Positions 36,156 through 44,440 of a stretch of 59,077 nucleotides of DNA are shown here, one piece after another. This DNA is from Thermodesulfovibrionia bacterium (GTDB lineage Bacteria; Nitrospirota; Thermodesulfovibrionia; UBA6902; BMS3Bbin08). How positions within the stretch are numbered: position 1 is the first letter of the stretch; each line of letters opens with the position of its first letter. The position numbers and the translations under genes were made by a program. Below the pieces are notes generated by a model. That model was not told the DNA's origin, ran no database searches, and saw nothing but the letters and a program-made list of their open reading frames with translations. The stretch is taken from NCBI GenBank assembly GCA_030694425.1, contig JAUXYI010000003.1:1-59077 (forward strand), given 5' to 3'.

Positions 36156-37544
36156 ATGAGTAGTAGAGCTGTTGTGAAAAAACCATGGGCAGGAAGATTT
36201 AAAGAAAAAACAGAAAAGACAGTAGAAACCTTTACATCTTCTGTGTCTTTTGATAAACGCCTTTGGAAATATGATATTCAGGGGTCTATGGCACATGTAA
36301 AAATGCTTAAAAAGCAGAAAATTGTGTCAGCAAAAGATGCGGAATCAATCATGAGCGGCCTTAAAAAGATAGAACAAGCAATTCAAAAAGGGAAATTTAA
36401 GTTCAGAGATGAACTGGAAGATGTCCATATGAACATTGAATACTCACTTATTAAAGAGATAGGGACGACCGGAGGGAAGCTCCACACAGCAAGAAGCCGT
36501 AACGACCAGATTGCCCTTGACATCAGGCTTTTCCTCAGAGATGAGATAACGGGAATACTGGAGCTAATTAAGAATTTTCAAACGGTTCTTGTAGGTTTGG
36601 CTGAAAAATATATAGATGTTGTTATGCCGGGGTATACACATCTTCAAAAGGCGCAGCCGGTGCTTCTGTCCCACTGGCTGCTTGCATACTTTGAGATGTT
36701 CGAACGGGATAGAAGCCGGTTTGAGGACTGCATGAAAAGGGTTAATGTACTGCCGCTGGGTTCCGGAGCTCTGGCAGGAACTACACTGCCGATTGACAGG
36801 GGCTATACTGCCCAGATTTTAGGATTTCCTGAAATATCAAGAAACAGTATGGACGCTGTATCAGACAGGGATTTTGTAGTTGAATTTCTATCTGCGGCAA
36901 GCTTGGTCATGGTTCATTTGTCTCGGCTTTCTGAAGAACTTGTACTGTGGAACAGCGGCGAGTTTGGCTTTATTGAACTGCCCGATGCATTTTCTACAGG
37001 CTCCAGCATCATGCCGCAGAAGAAAAATCCTGATGTCATGGAACTTGTGCGTGGAAAGGCCGGCAGGGTATTTGGACATTTAATAGCAGTGCTTGTTGTA
37101 TTAAAAGGGCTTCCGCTTGCATACAACAGGGATTTACAGGAGGACAAGGAACCCTTATTTGACGCTGTTGATACTGTAAGGGCATGCCTGTCTGTGCTGA
37201 CAGGAACAATGCCAAAACTTAAATTTAATAAACTTATAATGAGGAAAGCTGCTGAAGAAGGATTTTCAACTGCCACGGACCTTGCAGAATATCTTGTAAG
37301 AAAGGGTGTGCCTTTCAGAGAGGCACACGAAATTACAGGTAAAATCGTTCGATATTGTCTTGAAAATAAAAAGACTTTGTTAGATTTAAATTTGAATGAA
37401 TTAAAAAGATTCTCAAAAATAATTAAAAAGGATGTTTTTGGCTGTCTTACAGTAGATGCCTCTGTAAATAAAAAAGATTCTTTTGGCGGAACTGCAAAAA
37501 AAAGCGTCCTCGGCCGTATCAGAGAAATTAAAAGTGGGAAGTGA
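36156..37544 (+). CDS. argH: Argininosuccinate lyase
   Basis: 462 residues. Last step of arginine synthesis. KPWAGRFKEKTEKTVETF at the N-terminus, HTARSRNDQIALDIRLFL, TAQILGFPEISRNSMDAVSD and the fumarase-superfamily signature GSSIMPQKKNPD. The final codons fall inside a heptanucleotide array. argB is elsewhere in the window (56177). Confidence 0.96.
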   Translation: MSSRAVVKKPWAGRFKEKTEKTVETFTSSVSFDKRLWKYDIQGSMAHVKMLKKQKIVSAKDAESIMSGLKKIEQAIQKGKFKFRDELEDVHMNIEYSLIKEIGTTGGKLHTARSRNDQIALDIRLFLRDEITGILELIKNFQTVLVGLAEKYIDVVMPGYTHLQKAQPVLLSHWLLAYFEMFERDRSRFEDCMKRVNVLPLGSGALAGTTLPIDRGYTAQILGFPEISRNSMDAVSDRDFVVEFLSAASLVMVHLSRLSEELVLWNSGEFGFIELPDAFSTGSSIMPQKKNPDVMELVRGKAGRVFGHLIAVLVVLKGLPLAYNRDLQEDKEPLFDAVDTVRACLSVLTGTMPKLKFNKLIMRKAAEEGFSTATDLAEYLVRKGVPFREAHEITGKIVRYCLENKKTLLDLNLNELKRFSKIIKKDVFGCLTVDASVNKKDSFGGTAKKSVLGRIREIKSGK

Positions 37545-37617
37545 GAAATGAGAAGTAAGAAATGGAGGATAGAAAATAAAAATTTACTTCTTACTTCTTA
37601 CTTCTTACTTCTTATTT
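37532..37617. repeat. Inverted heptanucleotide arrays spanning the argH end and the next start
   Basis: Left array of AAGTGAG-like units (37532-about 37565), right array TTACTTC repeated four times (about 37583-37613). The two arms are complementary and can fold as a hairpin. The left arm forms the argH C-terminus, the right arm the hydrophobic core of a signal peptide. Confidence 0.85.
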
Positions 37618-38300
37618 TTGTTAGTGCATGCGGCAGAAGGGGAGACCCTATAGCGGTGACACCTTATACCGAAGTTGGTGTTGTAAAAAAATTAAAGGCA
37701 TCAATAGTGAATGACAACGTGTACCTTACATGGGGAATGCCCGAAGGTAAAAATTTTCCTGAAAAGGCTCTTAAAGGGTTTACAATTTTCAGGGCAGAGG
37801 TTCCCGAGGGGGTAAGTGCAGAGGAATGCAAGTGTGAGTTCAGGTCGCTTGATTTTATTGTGCCTGATAGACAAAAAACCTTTAACTATCTTGATAAAAA
37901 TGCAATTAAGGGACAGTCATATATATATAAAATAATTGTTATGGATAAAAATAACAAAATGAGTAAAGATTCAGACAGTGTTTTTGTAAGCTGGGCTAAA
38001 CCAAAGTTAGAGGATGTGGTAGTACCGCTCAATGCCCCAGCAGGATTTATAGCGCTTTATGCCCAGAACAGCGTTATTCTTACATGGGATGAGATTCAGG
38101 AGCAGGAGGTAAAATTTTACAGGGTCTATCGCTCTGAAGGCAAAGATTTTGTTGCTATAGGAGAGACAGCTACCCCTGCATTTACTGATAAAAACATAGA
38201 GCCTTCAAAGAAATATTATTACAGGGTAACTGCTGTAGGTAAAGTTGAAGGTCTGCCTTCTAAAGAAATTGAGGTTGTAACAAAAGGCTATCAGCCCTGA
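37548..38300 (+). CDS. Lipoprotein with fibronectin type III-like domains
   Basis: 250 residues. A signal peptide (LLLTSYFLLLIFVSACG, lipobox VSAC) whose hydrophobic core is encoded by TTACTTC heptads. Two FN3-like domains follow (about 45-145 and 155-248; IVNDNVYLTWGMPEGKNFPE, NSVILTWDEIQEQEVKFYRV, KYYYRVTAVGKVEGLPSKEI). Starts 3 bases after argH. A lipoprotein of unknown role in the periplasm or outer membrane. Confidence 0.82.
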   Translation: MRSKKWRIENKNLLLTSYFLLLIFVSACGRRGDPIAVTPYTEVGVVKKLKASIVNDNVYLTWGMPEGKNFPEKALKGFTIFRAEVPEGVSAEECKCEFRSLDFIVPDRQKTFNYLDKNAIKGQSYIYKIIVMDKNNKMSKDSDSVFVSWAKPKLEDVVVPLNAPAGFIALYAQNSVILTWDEIQEQEVKFYRVYRSEGKDFVAIGETATPAFTDKNIEPSKKYYYRVTAVGKVEGLPSKEIEVVTKGYQP

Positions 38301-38345
38301 AAATTATCTGCCCATCCCGTGATGGGCATTATAAAGGAGCAGAAA

Positions 38346-38516
38346 ATGGAAAAATGGGAATGCAGTATTTGCGGTTATATTTATGACCCTGCAATTGGAG
38401 ACCCTGACGGTAATATTCCGCCAAACACCCCTTTTGAAAAACTTTTAGATGACTGGGTCTGTCCTGTTTGCGGGGCCCCAAAAGACCAATTTGAAAAAAT
38501 CGGACAAGGTTTTTAA
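38346..38516 (+). CDS. Rubredoxin
   Basis: 56 residues from ATG 38346 (AAGGAG upstream); an in-frame ATG at 38319 gives a non-conserved extension. Two CxxCG knuckles, [18 protein letters not shown] and [16 protein letters not shown], bind one iron. Electron carrier common in anaerobes, often for oxygen or superoxide reduction. Confidence 0.96.
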   Translation: MEKWECSICGYIYDPAIGDPDGNIPPNTPFEKLLDDWVCPVCGAPKDQFEKIGQGF

Positions 38517-38665
38517 CTGCGTTTTTAATAATATTAGTTATCTGGTAATCGCTCCGATGATTTTAAAATAAGAAAATAGGGACAGCGACCATTTAAAATG
38601 AATTTGCCCACAGCGGCAGATAACATGTTAAAATAGAAAGTGGATAAAAAAGGATAATTGATTGA

Positions 38666-38944
38666 GTGAGTAAGATAGGACAAATTCAAGCACTTGTTCG
38701 TAACGGGTTATTTTACCTAACAGAACATGCTGATGATGAGGCAGGCATTGATGGTTTTGACATCTATGACATTGAACATGGTATTTTGAGTGGTAAAATT
38801 CGTAGAACGTGGCCCAGAGAGGGAAAACATGAAGTAGTTGGCATTTCTTTAGATAGGCGGCCTATCGGTATAGTTTGTCGTATAACAGTAACTGGAAAAG
38901 TAAGAGTAATAACTGTTTATGAAGACAAACCCAAAGGGAAGTGA
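38666..38944 (+). CDS. DUF4258 protein, putative toxin
   Basis: 92 residues, GTG start. LFYLTEHADDEAGIDGFDIY and EVVGISLDRRPIGIVCRITV fit DUF4258, a RelE-like group found with YgiT-type zinc-finger antitoxins. It overlaps the next gene by 4 bases, as typical for such pairs. Probable mRNA-targeting toxin; not proven. Confidence 0.8.
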   Translation: MSKIGQIQALVRNGLFYLTEHADDEAGIDGFDIYDIEHGILSGKIRRTWPREGKHEVVGISLDRRPIGIVCRITVTGKVRVITVYEDKPKGK

Positions 38945-39198
38945 AAGGAGGTATTAAAATGGGATTTTGGGAAGGGGAGCAATGCGAATATTGCAATGGT
39001 CCAATTGTTGAAAAAATAATTGACCTGCCCAGAAAAGTAGGAGATAGGTATGTTCTTATTAGGAATGTGCCAGTTGGTGTATGCAAGAAGTGCGGTACTA
39101 AATATTATGCAGCCAATGTCCTTAAGACCATAGAATCAAGTGTCTGTGGTAGAAGAAAAGCAGAAAGAAAAATCCCTATGGCTGTGTACTCTCTATAA
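38941..39198 (+). CDS. YgiT-type zinc-finger antitoxin (MqsA N-terminal-like)
   Basis: 79-85 residues. Two CxxC pairs (EQCEYCNGPIVEK and GVCKKCGTKYY) form the YgiT/MqsA zinc domain. The likely start is ATG 38959 (MGFWEGEQ), with GGAGG upstream, rather than 38941. No C-terminal HTH. Partner of the preceding DUF4258 protein. Followed by an attC-like hairpin. Confidence 0.82.
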   Translation: MKGGIKMGFWEGEQCEYCNGPIVEKIIDLPRKVGDRYVLIRNVPVGVCKKCGTKYYAANVLKTIESSVCGRRKAERKIPMAVYSL

Positions 39199-39236
39199 AA
39201 TCACCTTAAATATATTTGATTTTTTGCCCGCACCAG

Positions 39237-39312
39237 CAGATAACATGGCGGAAAAGACTGTCGTGCAAATCCCGACTATTCGGGGCTTCTTTTCCGCCAA
39301 GAACGTTATCAA
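39237..39312 (+). other. attC-like hairpin after the DUF4258/YgiT pair
   Basis: GATAAC (39239-39244) and TGGCGGAAAAGA (39246-39257) are exactly complementary to TCTTTTCCGCCA (39288-39299) and GTTATC (39305-39310), with unequal spacers of 1 and 5 bases and a CCCGA-loop-TCGGG tip. TTTGCCCGCACCAGCAGATA before it repeats TTTGCCCACAGCGGCAGATA at 38604. Confidence 0.55.
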
Positions 39313-39505
39313 TCTCTTTTCTCAATAAACGCATCCTTAAGAAGCTTACTCCGTCTCTCAAAAGTCTGCCTTACATACGGCACGGCAAATTCAACGGCAT
39401 GAGCAAAAGAGACTGGAAAATTTTCACCGGCAGTCTGATAAGCCTCTGGCTTACAAAGGAGAATGAAAATACGAATGGGGGTCTTGTTTCTTGCAATTCT
39501 GAATA
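39311..39505 (-). pseudogene. Gene fragment, C-terminal end of an unrecognised protein
   Basis: A minus-strand frame of about 64 codons reads RNKTPIRIFILLCKPEAYQT then AGENFPVSFAHAVEFAVPYV and RQTFERRSKLLKDAFIEKRD before the stop. Composition is protein-like, but no start codon or RBS is present and a stop lies just upstream. Probably the remnant of a displaced gene. Confidence 0.4.
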
Positions 39506-39562
39506 GAATTTAATAATTTCAACGAAACGGATGACACTTAAACGCAGGAGGCGAAAGAAAAA

Positions 39563-39784
39563 ATGAAAAAAAGTAGATTTCCGAAAGGATGGGATGAAAA
39601 AAGGGTAAAGAGAGTTCTTGCCCATTACGAAAAACAGACCGAAGAAGAAGCCTTGGCCGAGGATGAAGCAACATATGAAGATAAGTCGCAAGCCATAATA
39701 GAAATTCCTGTTCAGTTAGTATCTACCGTTAGAGAACTTATAGCAAAACATCAGGGTCGTCATTTAAAGACAACTGCCAGATAA
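39563..39784 (+). CDS. Small antitoxin-like protein
   Basis: 73 residues: FPKGWDEKRVKRVLAHYEKQ, an acidic middle (EEEALAEDEATYED) and IEIPVQLVSTVRELIAKHQG. It resembles CopG-like or BrnA-like small proteins that accompany RelE/ParE toxins. GGAGG precedes the ATG. No intact toxin is adjacent, so it looks orphaned. It ends at an attC-like CCAGATAACAGCG. Confidence 0.65.
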   Translation: MKKSRFPKGWDEKRVKRVLAHYEKQTEEEALAEDEATYEDKSQAIIEIPVQLVSTVRELIAKHQGRHLKTTAR

Positions 39785-40044
39785 CAGCGACTAAAGGGCT
39801 TCTTTACGTGAAAAAGGGGATAGTTCTGAAAAAAATACCCGCAACTTCATATAACTCGCCTGCTATACGGGAATAACGCTGTTTGAGTGGGTATGGTAAA
39901 TAATTGCTAAGATATAAGCCCTATTGCAATTTTTAGCGCTTCATAAATCTGCCTGATAAGATAAGACATCCGCTGCTTTCTTATTGAGGATATTAAGGTC
40001 TTTCATATCCCTTAATGTCAACTGATTGATTTATTCTTTAAGTT
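39785..40044. other. Non-coding stretch
   Basis: Starts with a possible decayed attC half (GCCAGATAACAGCGACTAAA at about 39776). No gene recognised. Confidence 0.4.
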
Positions 40045-40101
40045 TCATCTGCCCTTGAAATCTTCTTCTGCCTCTTTTACAAGCTCTTCAGGAGCATCTA
40101 T
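40045..40101 (-). pseudogene. Detached duplicate of the 3' end of the MBL-fold gene
   Basis: Encodes IDAPEELVKEAEEDFKGR then stop, against IDAPEELVKEAAEEFRR at the end of the gene at 40818. A 32-bp exact repeat (40070-40101 and 40840-40871) underlies it; the rest has diverged. The unit between the copies carries a toxin-antitoxin pair. Confidence 0.75.
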
Positions 40102-40233
40102 TAGTTACTACGTCTGGCCCGTGCGTGGTGGACAGTAGGTAATTTAAGGATTTGGTTATTTTTTAAAATAAGACATGAACAAAGTCCTGTTGTGTGTTTG
40201 ACTTAGGATTTTTGGATGTGATAGAGTAGCACT

Positions 40234-40455
40234 ATGCAGACAGTTACTATTTCTAAAAAAGAATACCAGGAATTAATTGAAAAAAAACTTAGGTATGAAT
40301 ATCTACACCAGATAATTGAGGATGATATATTTTCCCCACCTCCAACAAAAGATACTAAAGAAATCATTTATGCCTTCAAAAAGACAGGTCTTTACAATCA
40401 GAAGTTCATTGATAGCCTTGAAAAAGGACTTAAGCACTCCTCGTATTTTAAATGA
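40234..40455 (+). CDS. Putative antitoxin of a RelE-type pair
   Basis: 73 residues. VTISKKEYQELIEKKLRYEY at the N-terminus resembles small helical antitoxins; the tail FIDSLEKGLKHSSYFK is likely toxin-binding. No clear DNA-binding motif. Overlaps the toxin by 4 bases (ATGA). Confidence 0.7.
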   Translation: MQTVTISKKEYQELIEKKLRYEYLHQIIEDDIFSPPPTKDTKEIIYAFKKTGLYNQKFIDSLEKGLKHSSYFK

Positions 40456-40700
40456 GAATTCTCCCTATTCATCCTGAAATAGAGAAATATCTTAAAATCA
40501 GAAAATTAGAAAAGAAGTTTGAAAAACAGATAAATCTTTTTAAAGAAAATCCTTTTCATCCCGGCTTAAGAACGGAATTGCTTGAACCGAGAAAGATGAA
40601 AATCTGGAGTTTCAGGATTGACAGAAAATACAGGGCGCTGTTTATTTTTCTTGAGAAAGATGTTATTGAGATTATTGATGTAAATGATCATTATCAGTAG
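40452..40700 (+). CDS. RelE/YoeB-like toxin
   Basis: 82 residues. HPEIEKYLKIRKLEKKFEKQ, HPGLRTELLEPRKMKIWSFR and RKYRALFIFLEKDVIEIIDV have the RelE pattern of a basic core and a C-terminal strand; NDHYQ provides a terminal His-Tyr. Would cleave mRNA in the ribosome. Located between the direct repeats at 40070 and 40840. Confidence 0.78.
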   Translation: MRILPIHPEIEKYLKIRKLEKKFEKQINLFKENPFHPGLRTELLEPRKMKIWSFRIDRKYRALFIFLEKDVIEIIDVNDHYQ

Positions 40701-40817
40701 CAGAACAAAGCGCAACTTGAGTACAGCTATATTTTTAAATATGCTTTAACGCATTAAGGGAAAAAATTTACAGGGATTTTAAATCAGAACTTGAGGCAAG
40801 ATTAAAAGGATAATTCA

Positions 40818-41783
40818 TCACCTCCTGAATTCTTCCGCCGCCTCTTTTACAAGCTCTTCAGGAGCATCTATATATTTTGGAGAGAAGTGAAAAACTTCTA
40901 ATTTCTTTACACCTGCTTCTCTTGCGATTTTCCCTGCCTGTTTGGCAGTCAGGTGGTAACGCTGCTCTGCCCGCCCTTTATCCTTATCAAGAAAATAAGC
41001 CTCTATATAAAGGACGTCAGAGCCTTTTACAAGTTCTATGACCTTTTTTATATTTCCCTCGCTTCCAATGATATCAGCTACATAAGAAAGCTTCTGCCCC
41101 TCTGTTATATTTGCTATGCCTTTGAGTTCTGCAAAGGTAAACTCTTTGTCTCCGATTGTAATAGCGGTATTCAAATCATTTTCTCTTATAGCCTTTTTAA
41201 GCTTATTAAGCCATGGTCCAACCGGAAGATTTAATTTTTTAAGTTTAGCCTTGTCAATATTTATATGGTAATCTTCTTCAAGGCTGAAAGACAGGCATGG
41301 TATCTGGTGATCAAGCACTGCAGTTGAAATACTAAAGAAAGAATCTTTTAGAAGAATGCCGTCAAAAAGCACGGTATCCATGTTTTCTCGCTTAAAAGAA
41401 TTCTCTGCTTTAAAAACGGCCCTTTTGATAGTCTTTTCATTAATTTCTGCAACTTCAATAATAATCGGGTATTCTCCTATAAGGTTCCATGTATAACCTT
41501 TGAGTTTGCCTTCTACGCGGTCTATAAATTTTTCGGGGCCATAAAACCTCAAAGGGCTATCCTTTTTGAGACTGATCCTTAAAATATTGTCAAAACCAAT
41601 GAAGTGGTCAACATGAGTATGTGAGACAAATATATCGCTTGTTTTGAGGATATCCCTTGGAGAAAGGTTTGCAGTAAATCCTATATCGAACAGTAAGGCT
41701 CTGCTTTCTCTGAGAAGCCTTACATATAAGCAAGGGTCTTCGAAAGGACCGTTAAGAAGTCTTGCATGGAAAGACGGTTTCAT
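40818..41783 (-). CDS. MBL-fold hydrolase, ribonuclease Z-like
   Basis: 321 residues. Metallo-beta-lactamase motif HTHVDHFIG (HxHxDH), LFDIGF before it, and later HLTAKQAGKIAREAGVKKLE with FHFSPKY. Resembles RNase Z/ElaC tRNA 3' processing enzymes, but the N-terminal GT motif is altered, so another phosphodiesterase activity is possible. Its 3' end matches a duplicated fragment at 40045-40101. Confidence 0.8.
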   Translation of the reverse strand: MKPSFHARLLNGPFEDPCLYVRLLRESRALLFDIGFTANLSPRDILKTSDIFVSHTHVDHFIGFDNILRISLKKDSPLRFYGPEKFIDRVEGKLKGYTWNLIGEYPIIIEVAEINEKTIKRAVFKAENSFKRENMDTVLFDGILLKDSFFSISTAVLDHQIPCLSFSLEEDYHINIDKAKLKKLNLPVGPWLNKLKKAIRENDLNTAITIGDKEFTFAELKGIANITEGQKLSYVADIIGSEGNIKKVIELVKGSDVLYIEAYFLDKDKGRAEQRYHLTAKQAGKIAREAGVKKLEVFHFSPKYIDAPEELVKEAAEEFRR

Positions 41784-41867
41784 AGAGAATTATAGCTTAA
41801 ATAGTGATATAATATTAACCAATTTAAAAATTTCAAATTTTTAAATTTAAATTTTTAGGGGGTTTTG

Positions 41868-42860
41868 ATGTCTGAGTTAAGGAAAGACCCTGTTTCCGGC
41901 GGATGGGTCATAATATCTGTAGAGCGAGGCAAAAGACCTACTGATTTCGGAATGAGAGTGTCTCCTAAAAAAGGAGGATTTTGTGCATTCTGTAAAGGGA
42001 ATGAATACACGACACCGCCTGAGATAGCAGCCATTAGACCTGACGGCAGCAGTCCCAATACCCCGGGATGGAGCACAAGGGTTGTGCCTAATAAATTTCC
42101 CGCCCTGCATATTGAATCAGAATTAGATAAAATTGCCGATGGTGTATATCACAAAATGGGCGGTGTTGGCGCGCATGAGGTAATAATAGAGAGTCCGGAC
42201 CACGATGTTACTCTTTCAACGCTGCCTTTAAAATCTTTAGAAGACGTTCTCCGGATGTTTCACTGCCGGATATCTGACCTCAAAAAAGACAAGAGGCTCA
42301 AATATGTCCTTATATTCAAAAACGAAGGCGCTGCTGCCGGTGCATCTCTTGAGCATTCTCATACGCAGCTTATTGCCCTTCCAATAGTGCCAAAGCTTGT
42401 GCATGAGGAAATTGTTAATGCCCGGCTGTATCATGAGCATAAGGGACAATGTATTTTCTGCGATATCATCCAGCAGGAAAAAATGGCTAACATAAGGGTT
42501 GTCTCTGAGAATGAATGTTATCTCTGTCTGTCTCCATATGCCCCGAGGTCGCCGTTTGAGACATGGATTTTGCCTAAAAAACATGAATGCGGTTTTGCGC
42601 CTGACGGGAGTTTTTCTCTGTTAGCGCAAATCCTTCAGCAAACACTGAAGCAAATAGATAAGATACTCAACCTCCCGCCTTATAATATGATGATTCATAT
42701 CTCTCCCTTTGAAAATGAAATAAACGAATATTATCACTGGCACATAGAGATAAAACCATTGCTTACGAAAATTGCTGGTTTTGAGTGGGGCTCAGGTTTT
42801 TATATAAACCCGACCCCCCCTGAAGAAGCAGCAAAATTTATGAGGGAAGCACAGATATGA
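41868..42860 (+). CDS. galT: Galactose-1-phosphate uridylyltransferase-type enzyme
   Basis: 330 residues from ATG 41868 (AGGGGG upstream; a TTG three bases earlier is ignored). LRKDPVSGGWVIISVERGKR, zinc cysteines in FCAFCKGN, catalytic HIT-type HSHTQLIALPIVP where classic GalT has HPH, and YHWHIEIKP. Transfers a nucleotidyl group between sugar phosphates. Next to glgA, so possibly feeding glycogen metabolism; an ADP-sugar phosphorylase activity is an alternative. Confidence 0.88.
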   Translation: MSELRKDPVSGGWVIISVERGKRPTDFGMRVSPKKGGFCAFCKGNEYTTPPEIAAIRPDGSSPNTPGWSTRVVPNKFPALHIESELDKIADGVYHKMGGVGAHEVIIESPDHDVTLSTLPLKSLEDVLRMFHCRISDLKKDKRLKYVLIFKNEGAAAGASLEHSHTQLIALPIVPKLVHEEIVNARLYHEHKGQCIFCDIIQQEKMANIRVVSENECYLCLSPYAPRSPFETWILPKKHECGFAPDGSFSLLAQILQQTLKQIDKILNLPPYNMMIHISPFENEINEYYHWHIEIKPLLTKIAGFEWGSGFYINPTPPEEAAKFMREAQI

Positions 42861-42965
42861 AAATAGAAAATTCAAAAATAAAAAATCAAAGTTCAAAATT
42901 GTGGAAGAAAAAATTAATTAAAATTTTAAATCCTTAATTTTGCATTTTGCATTTTAAATTTTACT
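42860..42965 (-). repeat. AT-rich interspersed repeat, full copy (minus)
   Basis: Minus strand reads AAAATGCAAAATTAAGGATT, then TTTTTTCTTCCACAATTTTG and a TTTTTGAATTTTC end. Homologous to 47594-47700 and 54319-54425. Confidence 0.8.
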
Positions 42966-42984
42966 TAAGAGAGGGTATTTTAAA

Positions 42985-44436
42985 ATGAAAATACTGATTG
43001 CTGCCTCAGAGGCCGTTCCATTTGTAAAGACAGGAGGTCTTGGAGATGTTACAGGTGCGCTTGTTAATGAATATAAGAAAATGGGAGTTGAGGCCGCCCT
43101 TATACTGCCTTTTTACAGGGAAATTAAAAAATCTGCCAAAGACTTTGGCATTAAACCATTAAAAAAAGAAATAACCATTCCTCTTGGCGACCGGTTTGAA
43201 ACAGGAAAACTGTGGGAAGGGAAAACCTCTGAAGGTGCGATTGCGTATTTTATAGAAAACGATAAATTTTATGATAGGGATAATATATATGGAACGCCTG
43301 AAGGCGATTTTCCTGACAATGTCTCCAGGTTTACATTTTATGACCGTGCTGTATGCGAGACCTTAAAGACATTAAAATTGAATTTTGACGTTATACACTG
43401 TCATGATTGGCAGACAGGGTTAATCCCTGTTTATATAAAGACCCTCTATATGAATGACTTTTCAAAAACTGCGACATTACTGACAATACATAATATTGGG
43501 TATCAGGGATTGTTCTGGTCGTTTGACATGCCGATTACAGGGCTTGGCTGGGAATTATTCAATATAAATGGATTAGAATTCTACGGTAGAATAAATTTTT
43601 TAAAAGGGGGAATTTTATTTGCGGACATAATAAACACAGTGAGTAAAAATTATGCAAAAGAAATTCTCACTAAGGAGTACGGATTTAGTCTTGATGAAGT
43701 ATTAAAGAAAAGGAGTAAAGACCTTTATGGAATTGTTAACGGGATAAACTATAGTGAATGGGACCCGGAGCATGACAGTTTAATCCCTGCAAATTACAGT
43801 ATAGAAGACCTGTCAGGAAAGACCAAATGCAAAAAATCACTGCAAAAGGCATGCGCACTCCCTCTGAGTAAATCCATGCTCGTTGGAATGGTCGCAAGAC
43901 TTTCATCCCAGAAAGGTATTAATTTTGTGGCAGAAGCCATGAAGGAAATTATAAAGTTAGGGTTGGAAGTGGTAATCCTCGGCAAGGGCGATAAATCTTT
44001 TCAGAATATCCTTTTAGACCTTCAAAAAAAGTACAGCAAACGGCTTTCGGTTACAATAGGCTTTGACGATGTGCTTGCACACAAAATTTATGCAGGAGCC
44101 GATATTTTCTTAATGCCCTCAGAATATGAGCCATGCGGGCTTGGGCAGCTTATTGCCCTTTGTTACGGTACAATTCCTGTGGGAAGGAAAACAGGCGGCA
44201 TTGTTGATACAATATCCGAATATAATCCTTCTAAAGGGACCGGCACAGGGTTTTTATTTAACGGATCTTCTCCTGAAGAATTCCTTATAACAATTAAACG
44301 GGCAAATGAATTTTTCAATGATAAACAACATTGGGTGAAGATTCAAAAAAATGCTATGTCCCAGAATTTTTCGTGGCGCCGTTCAGCTGAAGAGTACCTG
44401 TCTCTCTATCAAAAAGCTTTAAAGAAAAAGTATTAG
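42985..44436 (+). CDS. glgA: Glycogen synthase (ADP-glucose type)
   Basis: 483 residues, GT5 family. N-terminal EAVPFVKTGGLGDVTGAL with the KTGGL ADP-glucose motif, VIHCHDWQTGLIPVY, TIHNIGYQG, and C-terminal MPSEYEPCGLGQLIALCYGT. Elongates alpha-1,4-glucan. RBS GAGGG before ATG. Followed 4 bases later by the kinase gene. Confidence 0.95.
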   Translation: MKILIAASEAVPFVKTGGLGDVTGALVNEYKKMGVEAALILPFYREIKKSAKDFGIKPLKKEITIPLGDRFETGKLWEGKTSEGAIAYFIENDKFYDRDNIYGTPEGDFPDNVSRFTFYDRAVCETLKTLKLNFDVIHCHDWQTGLIPVYIKTLYMNDFSKTATLLTIHNIGYQGLFWSFDMPITGLGWELFNINGLEFYGRINFLKGGILFADIINTVSKNYAKEILTKEYGFSLDEVLKKRSKDLYGIVNGINYSEWDPEHDSLIPANYSIEDLSGKTKCKKSLQKACALPLSKSMLVGMVARLSSQKGINFVAEAMKEIIKLGLEVVILGKGDKSFQNILLDLQKKYSKRLSVTIGFDDVLAHKIYAGADIFLMPSEYEPCGLGQLIALCYGTIPVGRKTGGIVDTISEYNPSKGTGTGFLFNGSSPEEFLITIKRANEFFNDKQHWVKIQKNAMSQNFSWRRSAEEYLSLYQKALKKKY

Positions 44437-44440
44437 CGAT

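Noticed and set aside
39371-39691. Minus-strand ORF of 106 codons overlapping the small antitoxin-like gene
   Set aside because: Phe-rich shadow translation; the opposite-strand gene has an RBS, and another frame in this region gives a better protein-like fragment.
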